From: Litsea cubeba
Taxonomy: Eukaryota > Streptophyta > Magnoliopsida > Laurales > Lauraceae
Direction of reading: 5' to 3'
Assembly (NCBI GenBank): GCA_012931725.1
Contig: CM022944.1
Location: 34,054,881-34,118,880, forward strand
Length of the DNA stretch: 64,000 nt
How positions within the stretch are numbered: position 1 is the stretch's first letter; each line of letters begins with the position of its first letter. Below are positions 9,500 to 18,870 of the stretch, piece after piece. The notes beneath the pieces are model-generated. The model was not told the origin of the DNA, ran no database searches, and saw only the letters and a program-made list of their open reading frames with translations. A program made the position numbers and the translations under genes.

Positions 9500-11246
9500 T
9501 TGTACTTCTTTTTTATCGGTTGAATCTATGGGAAGTTCCACATTTTCAAATTTGCATCTGTGATCATACCTTGTGTAGGTATGCGCTGGAAAGTATAGTC
9601 AGCCATATCTCTCGAAGTTCTTCATTCAGTCTTCCTCGTTGGATATGGTTTAACAATCCATCCTGAGGGTAATGAGTAAACAGTACCAGGCTTTGGTACT
9701 GAACTGATAGAATACCTTCTGTGATGATATAATTTTCATATCATTGGGTTCCTATTATCACTTTTATGTATTTGGCTGCTTTTAAAGGCAAGATAAATCC
9801 TGGGATAACATTGAAATAGGCAATGTTTTGGTGGAACTCCAACTGTCCTATTCCAATTATGCTTTTCTTGAAATCAGAAATTCTTTCACCCACAAGGATG
9901 GCACATATTCTGATTTCAGGATCAGGACTATGTAGTCCTTGTATCTTGCATTGGAATAAACCATGTGATAGGAATTGGTATTCCTGTCTTTGTCTCATGT
10001 TTATCCATGCATCATTAAATACGTCAAATTTTTGACATATTTGGTTGACCGTGACTAATTTGGACCATTTAGTCATTTCATAGGTTTTCCCTTCAGGATT
10101 TTCTCCTTCTTGGAAAAGGTCCTCATATCTAACTGGGGGTAGTAAAGTTTGGTTTGTAATGGCTTGTTCAATGATCTGCCATTCACTATCTCCAAACTCA
10201 TTCCAATTCATTTGGGGTTTTTTTTCAAGATACTTGGTCTTGAGATTTTTCCCAAATTTCATGACTTGGATCATGTTTAGGCTCAACTTTCCTATTGGTG
10301 GATTAGGAGGTTTTAGTTGAGTCTTCTGAGTTTTTATGTTTGGTTGTCTTTCTTGATTTTTGGAAAGACTTGAGAGAATGTTTTCATTCCTTTTTGTTTG
10401 TTCAACAAGAACGTTAATTTTCTGTGTCTCGGTTTTAGTAGTTTTTTCTACTCTTAATAAATTGCTATGGATGTTAGCAGTTTTTTCGTATATTTCTTTT
10501 ATCATAGTAACTTGCATGTCTACGTTACTCTGAGCTTCTTTCCTCATATTATCAGTAGTATTTCTTAATGGTTCTATTACTGATATTATGGCTGAGCAGG
10601 CAACCTCCATAAGTTTTATATTCTTATCAAAACTTATCAGGATTTCCTCCTTTGTATCTTCTGCTGTTTGTTGCATTTTTCTTTCAGCAGAATTTATAGC
10701 ATCTTTTATTCCCTGGAAGGGATAAGTATGCTCTGAGAGTTTCAATTGAGTTTTAATAATTTCTTTCTCTTTATTAAGTTGGTAGAAATTACGGCTCATA
10801 TTTGTTTCTAGATCCGTGATTTTTAAATAAGTATTAGTGATATTTTTGTTATGATTATCACCTAATTCTTTTGTTATCTGGATCTGAGAGGCTAATGTGT
10901 TTAAGCCTGTTCTAAGATTGGTTTGGTAATATTCTGTGAAGATCTGGAAAAATCTTTCCAATCCTTTCCTAAGATTTTCTTGATTTTCTCCAGTGATCTT
11001 TTCACATAATACTAACTCTTCTCTGAGCTGAATTAATCTTGTTACTAGGAAATTCTGGGAATTTCCTATAGTCTGGGTAAGATGGAGACTAGATAATTTT
11101 TCTAGTTCCTTCCTTTGTACGAGAAATTCTTGCCCTCCTCTGAGGATTATGTTTTGAATTCTTTGTAGGAATTCTTCCAGTGGGGTAGTTGCTACATCTT
11201 GTTCTGGAACTGGGTTTTCATAAGGTACTATATTCATTATAGACAT
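9500..11246 (-). pseudogene. type A ORF2: coiled-coil plus 30K movement protein
   Basis: Begins at 11246 with MSIMNIVPYE and stays open for 501 codons to a TGA at 9741. Residues ~30-300 are helical and heptad-like with many Lys, Glu, Asn and Gln, resembling the coiled-coil virion-associated proteins of the family. Residues ~330-501 (from QVMKFGKNLKTKYL through IGIGQLEFHQNIAYFN) match the movement-protein segments of the sister copies; movement proteins open plasmodesmata for the virus. The TGA lies where the sister copy at 21.5 kb has a glycine codon. Homology continues past it to about 9600, where 13 bp present at 14.65 kb are missing. The start overlaps the ORF1 stop as TAATG, which implies coupled translation in the ancestor. 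Confidence 0.8.
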
Positions 11247-12624
11247 TATGGTTTGTTAAGGTCTGCGCCAGAAGCCTTTTCAATAGCTACTAATTTCTGA
11301 GAGATCTTGGATCTCTTTAGACATTTCTTCCATTTGGAGGATTAGTTTGTCTAGGTTTTCTTTGGAATCAAGTGAGGCTTCATATAATAATACAAAGGCT
11401 TCTCCAAAGTTAACTGGAATTTGTTCATCTACCTTAGTTAAGGTATTTTCCATTAAATCTATTTTTAAAATTAATTAATTGGCTATCTCTGTTTGTGTTA
11501 GGCTGATTTTTCCTAATACTTCGAATAGCCAGTTTATCCTGTCACTAAGGTGATTTCCTAGTGAGACTAAATGGATTAGTCCAGGATTTCTTTCTTAGAT
11601 ATGGGAGGCATGTTCGCATGGGAGGTTTTCATGCCAACATTCAGATCTGGGTATATGTTCTTTTTTAAAGGAACATAATTATTTTCTCTGTTATATCCTT
11701 ATATCCATGTATATATATGGGTTATGAGAGAAGGTCTTTGTTCATTCATTTTGAACAGTGAGATTTCTGGGCAGGCTATTTTTGCCTTGCTCGGCCAATT
11801 CTACTATACCTTGTTGTATAGCAGTTTGGTACTTTATATGGAATATAGGTCTGGGTTTGAATTTTTATAAATTCTTCAAAGCTGTGGTTATTTATTCCAG
11901 ATTTTATTATTTCTAGAATATGTAACATGTATTCTGAGGTCCACTGGTTAACAGGGAATTTTTCCTTAAAATTTTGAATATCTTTTAGATAATATTTAGA
12001 ATTATAAAAACTGGGCGAGGTAAAGACTACAAATTTTCTGCAGTCCATTAGGAGTTCTGCTACAAACTATGCAAGTTTATGGTCGGAAGGCATGGGAATT
12101 TGGTTATGCATATGTAAGATATGGTATAACTGAGGCTGGAATCAAATTTCTTTGGTTAGCATTTGTTACTGCTTCTTGGAAAGCAGGTAATTCATATTCT
12201 GGGATGAATTCCATGAATTCATTGTAAAGAGTGTAGTAATCTTCTAGGAGGGTTTCTCCTAATTCACTAACTCTTTGCATTTTAGATATGTATTTTTTTA
12301 CATTTTTTATCGTATTCATTATGTAAATGAGGGATTTTCTATGCTTGATGAAGATAAGATCCAAGGCTAATCTTCTTTGCTGTGAGTGAAGGATGTCTTC
12401 TGGTAAGAGGTTCTTCTTCTGTGCTCTGCTATATCTAAAATGACATTAGCATTGGGAAATGGGAATCCTAAGGGTTGGTCCTGGATTCTTTCTCTGAGGT
12501 TCTGTATATGCCAATCAAGGTGGTTGATATAGATATCAGAACGTTTTCCCAAGTATATTATATATACTGGATTCTGAGTAGAGTCAGGGTTATCCGGAGG
12601 TTCCGGAGGACTGGGATTATACAT
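11246..12624 (-). pseudogene. type A ORF1 (first viral ORF), frameshifted
   Basis: Starts with MYNPSPPEPPDNPD at 12624, about 30 nt after the primer site, as expected for the first viral ORF. The frame breaks after AEHRRR: the sister copy at 22.8 kb has one more base in TTCC at that point. It continues in pieces 12364-12104 and 12048-11776 (KEKFPVNQWTSEYMLHIL) and ends in DLNKP at 11246. The type B counterpart (15.5-16.0 kb) has the equivalent YQNWTTEYMVYIF and GQRRRLALLEDIL segments, confirming this is one conserved protein of roughly 450 residues. I recognise no catalytic domain; the role of ORF1 is unknown to me. Confidence 0.7.
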
Positions 12625-12653
12625 CTTTATACTGAGCTGTGCCAAGTTCGAAC

Positions 12654-12666
12654 GGCTTTGATACCA
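12654..12666 (-). promoter_or_regulatory. type A primer binding site, copy 1
   Basis: The minus strand reads TGGTATCAAAGCC, the caulimovirid minus-strand primer site complementary to initiator tRNA-Met with one mismatch (A for G at position 9). It sits between the leader and ORF1 in the expected place and is conserved in the second copy at 23022-23034. Confidence 0.8.
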
Positions 12667-13620
12667 ATGTGAGGGGGTGTGTGAGAATTTGTGAAAATCT
12701 TTAAAACTTAAAACAAAGGACAGATAATAAAGAAGTAGAGTAACCATCAGGGTTGAGCACACTCCTAACAATAGCTCATAAATGTAAACAATATATGATA
12801 ACATGGAATAACATGTGGGTTATGATCCACTTATGCTTCCAGTCATCCTAGTTCTTCTCTATGGTAAGGCTGTAATAACCTTCAGTGCAAACAGTAATTT
12901 ACTGTTTTGTCAATATGGTAACAGGAATCATCTTCTAGCCACCTAAGGTACCCAGACAGCAGGACAAAACGCCACAATGCCCCCATGGCTATGGGCAACA
13001 GTCCACAAGGTCCATACCAAGGTATCAGCTATCACTATGGCCTAACCACATTATGAGATTTGCAGAAAAAGAAGTAAGCAGACAGAAACATAATAGTAGA
13101 AAATAACAGGCATATTATTACAGATTAACAAGACTGTTTACAAACACAAACTATTACAAGAGAGGCCTTGCCCATCCGGCTAGAAGAGGCCTTAGCCGGT
13201 CATACCTTAATAGAGTGGTATTTCCTTCTCCTCTCTCAACTCCTATCTCTAGATTACAAACAACAAGTCCTTATATAGGCCCAGATGCCCGACTTCAAAA
13301 GAAAGGTAAAGCAAAGAAAATTAAAAGATAGCATCCGGGTGCATTGGATGCTCTGGGCTGGGCTGGGGGGGCTCTGGAGGAGCGCCTGCTTTTCTTCTAG
13401 GATGAAGAGATACGGAATCTTGATGATGGATTCGCCGAAATCAGGGGGTTCTTGTCTCCTGCTTTTCCCTATTCCTTCTGGGAAGCAGTGCTGCAACTGC
13501 TGATGTTGTCGATAGTCGGGTCGGGCCTTGGGCCTAGTCCTTCTAGCGGTCCTGGGGCAATACGATAGGCTGCTTCTTGGATTCTTGGGTCAGCGAGTCC
13601 AAGAAGGGAGTGTGATCGCA
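12667..13620 (-). promoter_or_regulatory. type A intergenic region: promoter and long leader
   Basis: Non-coding stretch between the terminal viral ORF (ending 13621) and the primer site (12666). The minus strand carries GGCCTATATAAGG (13269-13279 core), a good TATA box, followed by about 600 nt of leader before the primer site, the spacing typical of caulimovirid pregenomic RNA. Short ORFs and many stops fill the leader. The corresponding type B region has the same design. Confidence 0.65.
13269..13279 (-). promoter_or_regulatory. TATA box of type A pregenomic promoter
   Basis: Minus strand CCTATATAAGG, about 600 nt upstream of the type A primer site and 340 nt after the terminal ORF stop. 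Confidence 0.6.
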
Positions 13621-14217
13621 TCACATTCTTTCTGCGGTTCCGTTTCCAAAGATTTCCATTGTTTGGATGACGGCAGTAGATGAGATATACAAAGTATACC
13701 ATTGCTGAGTATCATCAGTAAGCTTGAAGCTGATGGTTTCGATATTGTAAGCCCGTTGCTTTAACATCTCGTTTTCTGTGAAAATCTCTGTTTGAGATAG
13801 TTCTTCTGGGGTAATCCAGGTTAGAGGTGGAGTCTCTTCGAGGATCCTTATCACTGAGAATGCTTCTTGGCAGAGTACATTAGTTTGTAAGGTGTAGGGA
13901 TACTCTTTGACCACTCTTTTGAGTATCCTGGATATTTCTGCCGGGAGAACAGATAAATCTTTTTCCGTTGCTATTTCGATATATCTGACGAAACCTGTGC
14001 TGAAGAGTATTTTTTTATCTTCTTCTCTGACGAAACCTGTGCTGAAGAGTATTTTTTTCTCTTCTCTGACGAAACCTGTGCTGAAGAGTATTCTTTTCTC
14101 TTCTTCTCTGAGAATACTGCTAGGGGAGCTAGTCAATATGATTTCTGGGATGTAGCTGCAGCTACCTGGGAGGAGATTTATTCCAGTGTTTTCATCTCCT
14201 TGGACAAGCTGTGTCAT
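13621..14217 (-). pseudogene. type A terminal ORF (homologue of type B ORF5)
   Basis: 198 codons from MTQLVQGDE to NGTAERM. It aligns along its length with type B 17161-17640: ILFSTGFVRYIEI against ALFNSGFARNIDI, RAYNIETISF against RALNMEAIYI, and QWYTLYIS against EWYTLYYS. A 13-14 residue segment (REEKKILFSTGFV) is present three times where type B has one. It lies last before the promoter region. The type B protein continues about 90 residues further with a Pro/Ser-rich tail; here a stop intervenes and only related low-complexity sequence follows in another frame. No domain recognised. Confidence 0.65.
13984..14112 (-). repeat. three ~42-bp tandem repeats inside the terminal ORF
   Basis: CTGACGAAACCTGTGCTGAA plus GAGTAT and a T/C run occurs three times (plus-strand view) near 13986, 14027 and 14066. 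Units differ by three-base steps, so the reading frame is kept. Confidence 0.85.
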
Positions 14218-14289
14218 TAAGCAGCAGCTCTGGTTCTGATGCTGATGGTATCAGAGTCCACTGGACATTCTTCAGTTGACACCATTAGG

Positions 14290-14770
14290 CTAACAGAAAA
14301 TAGAACTAGAACTAGAAGTAGAAGCTGACCTTTGTAATTTTACAATAGGCTTCTTGCTAATTTGGGTGTTCCACTAGTTCTGGCTGAGTAGCTTTTACGA
14401 GCTGGAGATCTTTTGAAGATGAGCTCGGGTTTTCTGAATTCCTCTTCTAGATCTTGGTTTGCATCATGGTACACCAAGCTGGGTTGTGCAAATTTAAAGG
14501 AAACCGAGTTTTCCTCTTGATGTACAAAATCTAAGAGATTGTACTTCTTTTTTATTGGTTGAATCTATGGGAAGTTCCACATTTTCAAATTTGCATCTGT
14601 GATCATACCTTGTGTAGGTATGCACTGGAAAGTATAGTCAGCCATATCTCTTGAAGTTCTGACTAGAATTTCTTTATTCAGTCTTCCTCGTTGGATATGG
14701 TTTAACAATCCATCCTGAGGGTAATGAGTAAACATTACCAGGCTTTGGTACTGAACTAGTATGTGGGTAA
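14290..14770 (-). pseudogene. type A fragment: movement-protein end and coat start
   Basis: Closely similar to 9270-9720. ORF 14807-14565 carries the movement-protein end (YPQDGLLNHIQRGRLNKEIL and DYTFQCIPTQGM) and keeps 13 bp that the main copy lost. It then runs, across stops, into the coat N-terminus (FAQPSLVYHDANQ). It is cut at both ends: on the left it abuts a segment containing plus-strand TGGTATCAGAG (14246-14256), on the right the inverted type B promoter repeat. Confidence 0.75.
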
Positions 14771-15499
14771 TGGTCCACCAATGCTTCCGGTAAACTAAGG
14801 TCTCCAAGGTGAAAGGGTCCTGGTCATGACACAGAAGGACTCGTCTTCGACCACCTATGCACTCGGACTAGAATGGACAACGCCTCGGTGCCAACACGGC
14901 TAACGGCTACGTCCCAGAGAGTCCATGCAAAAGGCATACGATCTCACTATGGCCTCAAGCACCAGTCACAATGCCAATGCAAAATGGAGATGATAGAATG
15001 CTGAAACATCATGATGATTCATTACGAAACAAACTATTACAAAATACAAAGAAAACTTACAAACAAAATTACAACATCAAGAAGAGACTTCCTCCCAGCT
15101 ACCCTGGGGGAGCTTAGCCTATCATACCTGAAAACTCTAGCAAAATTCCTATGCCACCAATTGTTCGTGTGGCTTCAGGTATACACTTCTCCCTTTTATA
15201 GGCAAAACTAAGATGCCAGACTCCAATGTTAAGTTAATTACAATTGATAGGAGAGGGGAGAGAAAAGAATTAAAAAAATAAAAGAATTCTTTATGTGGAA
15301 CAGTATCCGACAATGGGATAGGATTCCCTGCTTTATTACTATTCCAGTGTAGCATGAGGTGCTACAGCAAAATTCTTTATTCCCCTTAGGCATTATTGGG
15401 GTTTGACTCAGCAATGGCATGCTGCCAGCTGTCTCTTTGCCTCTATGCTGCTGGATCTGCTTTCGGCTGGATGCTGCTGCATGTGGAGGACTGTGCTCC
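14757..15499 (-). repeat. left arm of ~740-bp inverted viral promoter repeat
   Basis: Reverse complement of 17860-18600 with few differences, starting AGTATGTGGGTAATGGTCCA and ending at CTGTGCTCC. It is the type B intergenic region including the end of ORF5, TATA box and leader, here on the minus strand. The matching arm lies 2.36 kb away, around open type B ORFs. Confidence 0.9.
15192..15202 (-). promoter_or_regulatory. TATA box of inverted type B promoter copy
   Basis: Minus strand CCTATAAAAGG, identical to the plus-strand copy at 18157-18167. It points leftward, out of the inverted repeat. Confidence 0.6.
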
Positions 15500-15720
15500 A
15501 GAGTATATATCTGTAATGCTTTACGTAAATTCTCAAAGATGTATACCATGTATTCTGTAGTCCAGTTTTGATAAGGAAAGTCCTTCATAAAGGTCCTTAT
15601 GTTCTTAATATAATCTATTGGATTAACTGGTTCAACAGAATTCTTAATTACTTTGGTGAGTATTCTCCATTCATGGTTACAATCTGAATTTAGTCTGATG
15701 ACTCTTGTGGAGATTGTATT
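15500..15720 (-). pseudogene. type B ORF1 fragment, minus strand
   Basis: Open minus-strand segment ending in FPYQNWTTEYMVYIFENL, equivalent to FPVNQWTSEYMLHILEII of type A ORF1. It joins the promoter repeat at 15499 and meets another ORF1 part head to head at about 15720. Confidence 0.7.
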
Positions 15721-15998
15721 GGGTCTTTTAGAAGTAGTTCATATGAAGATCCTATTAATGAACTACCTATCTATATAGAGATCCAGTATTATGAGACCTC
15801 TATGGAGGATCCCATATATCAGACTTATGCCTTACCTACTTCTGGCCCATATCTAGAATCATTGGATAAAGCTATGTCGTTTCTGAATAAAGCCCGAAAA
15901 GAGTATATTACATATACTCCTAATTTAGAACTTGTGATTGGGATGATAGGACAACGAAGAAGGTTAGCCCTTCTTGAAGATATCCTGTCCTCTTCACT
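15721..15998 (+). pseudogene. type B ORF1 fragment, plus strand
   Basis: The open plus frame includes DPIYQTYALPTSGPYLESLD and GMIGQRRRLALLEDIL, which parallels the type A ORF1 N-terminal third (NVILDIAEHRRR...LLPEDILHS). At about 15999 it switches abruptly to antisense coat sequence. Confidence 0.7.
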
Positions 15999-16300
15999 AT
16001 CTGCATATGGTAGTATTAATTCTACCATGTTGACTCTAATTTGCTTATAATCCTTCTTTGGGCATTTTGAAGCAAAATGGCCGGATTCACCGCAAGTCCA
16101 ACACTCTCTTTTGTCGGATCTAGATATAGGATCCTTCCTATAATTTGGAACCTTCTTCCCTCTCTGTCCTCAGCAGTGGAACCTTTCTTGATTCTCTTGA
16201 AGTAGTCTTTGACTATTCCTTCAAAAGATAGCTCTGTATAGGAGTGGCAGCTTGCTGCATCCCAGTCAGACTGCATAGTAAAAACGGTAAGCATTCTGTT
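15999..16300 (-). pseudogene. type B coat fragment (core plus CCHC finger)
   Basis: The minus strand gives SDWDAASCHSYTELSFEG (capsid core, aligned to SKWDTESCYSYAELSLEG of type A), then after a jump the zinc-finger region with GESGHFASKCPKKD, matching 20280-20450. An internal deletion removed most of the protein between them, and frames differ. Confidence 0.7.
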
Positions 16301-16309
16301 TTTCCATTT

Positions 16310-16401
16310 TTCTAAATGAACTTGCTGATATAGTATCTAGAGAAAAAATATTTGCTGATAAAGTTAAATATCCAGATATAACTCAATGTTTTGTCTTGCA
16401 G
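16310..16401 (+). pseudogene. type B pol C-terminal end
   Basis: The plus frame reads LNELADIVSREKIFADKV and on to CFVLQ, then directly MADRGQ. The LADIVSR segment resembles the end of caulimovirid and retroelement RNase H domains (ADxLSR). It has no stop before the following ORF and is in the same frame, so the downstream protein is either a C-terminal extension of pol or the stop was lost. A T-rich tract ending TTGCAG sits immediately before the ATG. Confidence 0.6.
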
Positions 16402-17139
16402 ATGGCGGACAGAGGACAAGGATCGAGAGGAAGAGGAAGGAGTTCTCCTCCTCACCAAAGCAAATTTGATTTAGAAAAATTCCAGCAGTTCTTGGAATTC
16501 CAAGAACAATTTCAGCAGATGAAAGGCCTGGCTATCCAAGAATTCAGTGAAGGAGAATCCTCTGATGGGAACCCCCCTCAGAAGATTATTAAGATTGAGA
16601 ATCCAGCAGGGGACACCACCTGGAATTTAGTGGCAGGAAAGAAGCCTGCATTGCCAAAAATTGAGCCTAAACCCATGGAGATACGAAAAATCTTGTCACA
16701 CATAAATGAAGATATATACCCTCCGGGGTTTAATCCAGCTGAATTTGATCCAGATAATGTTGTTGGCAAGGTATTCTTGAGAAAGTGCCCATCTTCAGAC
16801 TACTTTCCCATAGGCCTTATGAGGAAAGAATTTGAGAAACCCGAACTTTTAGTTGGAGATAACATCTGGCGTTGTAAAAATGACAACCGTCGGATAATTG
16901 AGTTAAAGCAAGCCATTATAGCAGCCATGAGAGAGATGAGGAAGCTCCGTCTTACAAATGACGAGCTTAAAGCCCAGCAAACTCTCTATGCTAAAGAGAT
17001 AATTAAGCTTACAGGAACAGTCTCCTATTCAGATGCAGCCAGGATTTCAAAAAAAATTACCTATAAAAGACATAAATTTAATGCCTTCCTGTCTGTTCAA
17101 ACTAAAAAAGAGTTTGAAGATTTAGCCACAAGAGACTAG
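16402..17139 (+). CDS. type B ORF4, viral protein behind pol (open, unknown function)
   Basis: Open for 245 codons from MADRGQGSRGRGRSSPPHQ to a TAG. An N-terminal Arg/Gly-rich stretch suggests nucleic acid binding. A Gln/Phe-rich helix follows (residues ~25-50), then a central part with TTWNLVAGKKPALP, and a C-terminal half rich in Lys with helical character ending KEFEDLATRD. I started at ATG 16402 although the frame is open upstream into pol. It lies between the pol end and ORF5 (21-nt gap), the place where many caulimovirids have a transactivator/inclusion-body gene. I do not see the motif of that family clearly, so I leave the function open. No type A homologue is present in the window. 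Confidence 0.6.
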   Translation: MADRGQGSRGRGRSSPPHQSKFDLEKFQQFLEFQEQFQQMKGLAIQEFSEGESSDGNPPQKIIKIENPAGDTTWNLVAGKKPALPKIEPKPMEIRKILSHINEDIYPPGFNPAEFDPDNVVGKVFLRKCPSSDYFPIGLMRKEFEKPELLVGDNIWRCKNDNRRIIELKQAIIAAMREMRKLRLTNDELKAQQTLYAKEIIKLTGTVSYSDAARISKKITYKRHKFNAFLSVQTKKEFEDLATRD

Positions 17140-17160
17140 TATGATTCAGGTTCAGCCATC

Positions 17161-17916
17161 ATGTCTTTAAAGACACATGAAGATTTAGCAGATGGGATGG
17201 TACTGATTGGTACCCAATATCAGCCCTCAGTATGGATTACTGACAAATTCAGTCTACTGCCCAAAGAAGAAAAGGCGAAAGCCCTCTTCAATTCAGGATT
17301 TGCTCGGAATATTGATATTCCAGACGAATCAACATTAAGTTTTCTTCCTATGGAAGCTATTAAGATTTTAAAGAATGTTTTTCAGGAATATTCTTATCAT
17401 TTAAGGACTTATGTTTTAGCTCCAGGAAATTTCTGCTTAATCAGGATTTATCCTGAATATGAAGACCTCAATCCAGTACACCATGAAGACCTGCAGACTC
17501 CAGAGAGTTACTCTAGGATGGATATATACAAGCTGAGAGCTCTAAATATGGAGGCCATCTACATCGAGCTTAGAGAAACCGGGTCTGAATGGTACACTCT
17601 GTACTATTCCCCGACCTTGCTGATCCAAGCTATAGAAGTCATTGGGTCAGGCACTGTTGAGAAAGTGAAGCCCGAACATGCTCCTCTCAAGCTAGCCCTA
17701 CCCTGCATGTTCCCTGAAGACATGGCCCTTGGAATTGCTAACCAAAGGGTAATTGAGATAGCCGAGGAGATTGCCACTACCTTAGTGGACCCAAGGCCCA
17801 TGACGCCTGAGCTAACGAGCCAACCCGGCTCACTTCCTGGCTCACTTCCAGAAGGATCCGGAGCACAGTCCTCCACATGCAGCAGCATCCAGCTGAAAGC
17901 AGATCCAGCAGCATAG
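17161..17916 (+). CDS. type B ORF5, terminal viral ORF (open, unknown function)
   Basis: 251 open codons starting MSLKTHEDLADGM. Residues ~1-165 align with the type A terminal ORF (13621-14217), so this is a conserved viral protein: AMEAIKILKNVFQEYSYHL-like helix, RALNMEAIYIEL, SEWYTLYYSPTLLIQAIEV. The last ~90 residues (PEHAPLKLALPCMF through TSQPGSLPGSLPEGSG) form a Pro/Ser/Gly-rich tail. The end overlaps the right arm of the inverted promoter repeat. The first base of its tail is also copied at 18.71-18.87 kb. No recognised domain, membrane segment or catalytic site. It could only be expressed if a viral-type RNA were made. Confidence 0.6.
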   Translation: MSLKTHEDLADGMVLIGTQYQPSVWITDKFSLLPKEEKAKALFNSGFARNIDIPDESTLSFLPMEAIKILKNVFQEYSYHLRTYVLAPGNFCLIRIYPEYEDLNPVHHEDLQTPESYSRMDIYKLRALNMEAIYIELRETGSEWYTLYYSPTLLIQAIEVIGSGTVEKVKPEHAPLKLALPCMFPEDMALGIANQRVIEIAEEIATTLVDPRPMTPELTSQPGSLPGSLPEGSGAQSSTCSSIQLKADPAA

Positions 17917-18600
17917 AGACAAAGAGACAGCTGGCAGCATGCCATTGCTGAGTCAAACCCCAATAATGCCTAAGGGGAATAAAGAATTTTGCTGTAACAC
18001 CTCATGCTACACTGGAACAGTAATAAAGCAGGGAATCCTATCCCATTGTCGGATACTGTTCCACATAAAGAATTCTTTTATTTTTTTAATTCTTTTCTCT
18101 CCCCTCTCCTATCAATTGTAATTAACTTAACATTGGAGTCCGGCATCTTAGTTTTGCCTATAAAAGGAAGAAGTGTATACCTGAAGCCACACGAACAATT
18201 GGTGGCATAGGAATTTTGCTAGAGTTTTCAGGTATGATAGGCTAAGCTCCCCCAGGGTAGCTGGGAGGAAGTCTCTTCTTGATGTTGTAATTTTGTTTGT
18301 AAGTTTTCTTTGTATTTTGTAATAGTTTGTTTCGTAATGAATCATCATGATGTTTCAGCATTCTATCTCCATTTTGCATTGGCATTATGACTGGTGCTTG
18401 AGGCCGTAGTGAGATCGTATGCCTTTTGCATGGACTCTCTGGGACGTAGCCATCAGCCGTGTTGGCGCCGAGGCGTGGTCCATTCTAGTCCGAGTGCATA
18501 GGTGGTCGAAGACGAGTCCTTCTGTGTCATGACCAGGACCCTTTCACCTTGGAGACCTTAGCTTACCGGAAGCATTGGTGGACCATTACCCACATACTAC
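17860..18600 (+). repeat. right arm of inverted viral promoter repeat
   Basis: Mirror of 14757-15499. It contains the ORF5 end, two AATAAA boxes (near 17985 and 18021), the TATA box at 18157 and the leader with the GTAACTTTGT-like T-rich tract. After 18600 the homology with the other arm ends. Confidence 0.9.
18157..18167 (+). promoter_or_regulatory. TATA box of type B pregenomic promoter
   Basis: CCTATAAAAGG on the plus strand, 240 nt after the ORF5 stop, in the place of the pregenomic RNA promoter. Confidence 0.65.
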
Positions 18601-18662
18601 TACATTATACTTAGAGGACCTGCATATAGGATTATTATATCTAGAGAGATGACCTCTTTGCT

Positions 18663-18673
18663 GCTCTGATACC
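18663..18673 (-). promoter_or_regulatory. type B primer-site-like sequence, inverted
   Basis: Minus strand GGTATCAGAGC preceded by A instead of T: an 11-nt match to the tRNA-Met primer site. It lies just beyond the leader copy but on the opposite strand, so the leader and the primer site were joined head to head by rearrangement. Confidence 0.45.
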
Positions 18674-18712
18674 TCCATACTTGCTAGCTCGCCCCCTCTG
18701 CCAGAATTTTCG

Positions 18713-18870
18713 CCTCCTCTCAAGCTAGCCCTGCCCTGCATGTTCCCTAAAGCCATGGCCCTTGGAATTGCTAACCAAAGGGTAATTGAGATAGCCGAGG
18801 AGATTGCCACTGCCTTAGTGGACCCAAGGCCCATGACGCCTGAGCTAACGAGCCAACCCGGCTCACTCCC
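18713..18870 (+). pseudogene. duplicated ORF5 tail fragment (type B)
   Basis: Near-identical to 17690-17850: PLKLALPCMFP, AMALGIANQRVIEIAEEIAT and DPRPMTPELTSQPGS. It ends abruptly at a junction with antisense movement-protein sequence near 18870. Confidence 0.8.

Noticed and set aside
13984..14112. Short regular repeats as a CRISPR array
   Set aside because: Only three adjacent units, no spacers, inside a viral ORF of a plant genome.
14241..14260. Plus-strand TGGTATCAGAG as an active primer site
   Set aside because: Wrong strand relative to neighbouring viral parts and only 11 matching bases; mentioned only as junction sequence.
17604..17963. Minus-strand ORF of 119 codons
   Set aside because: Antisense shadow of the type B terminal ORF.
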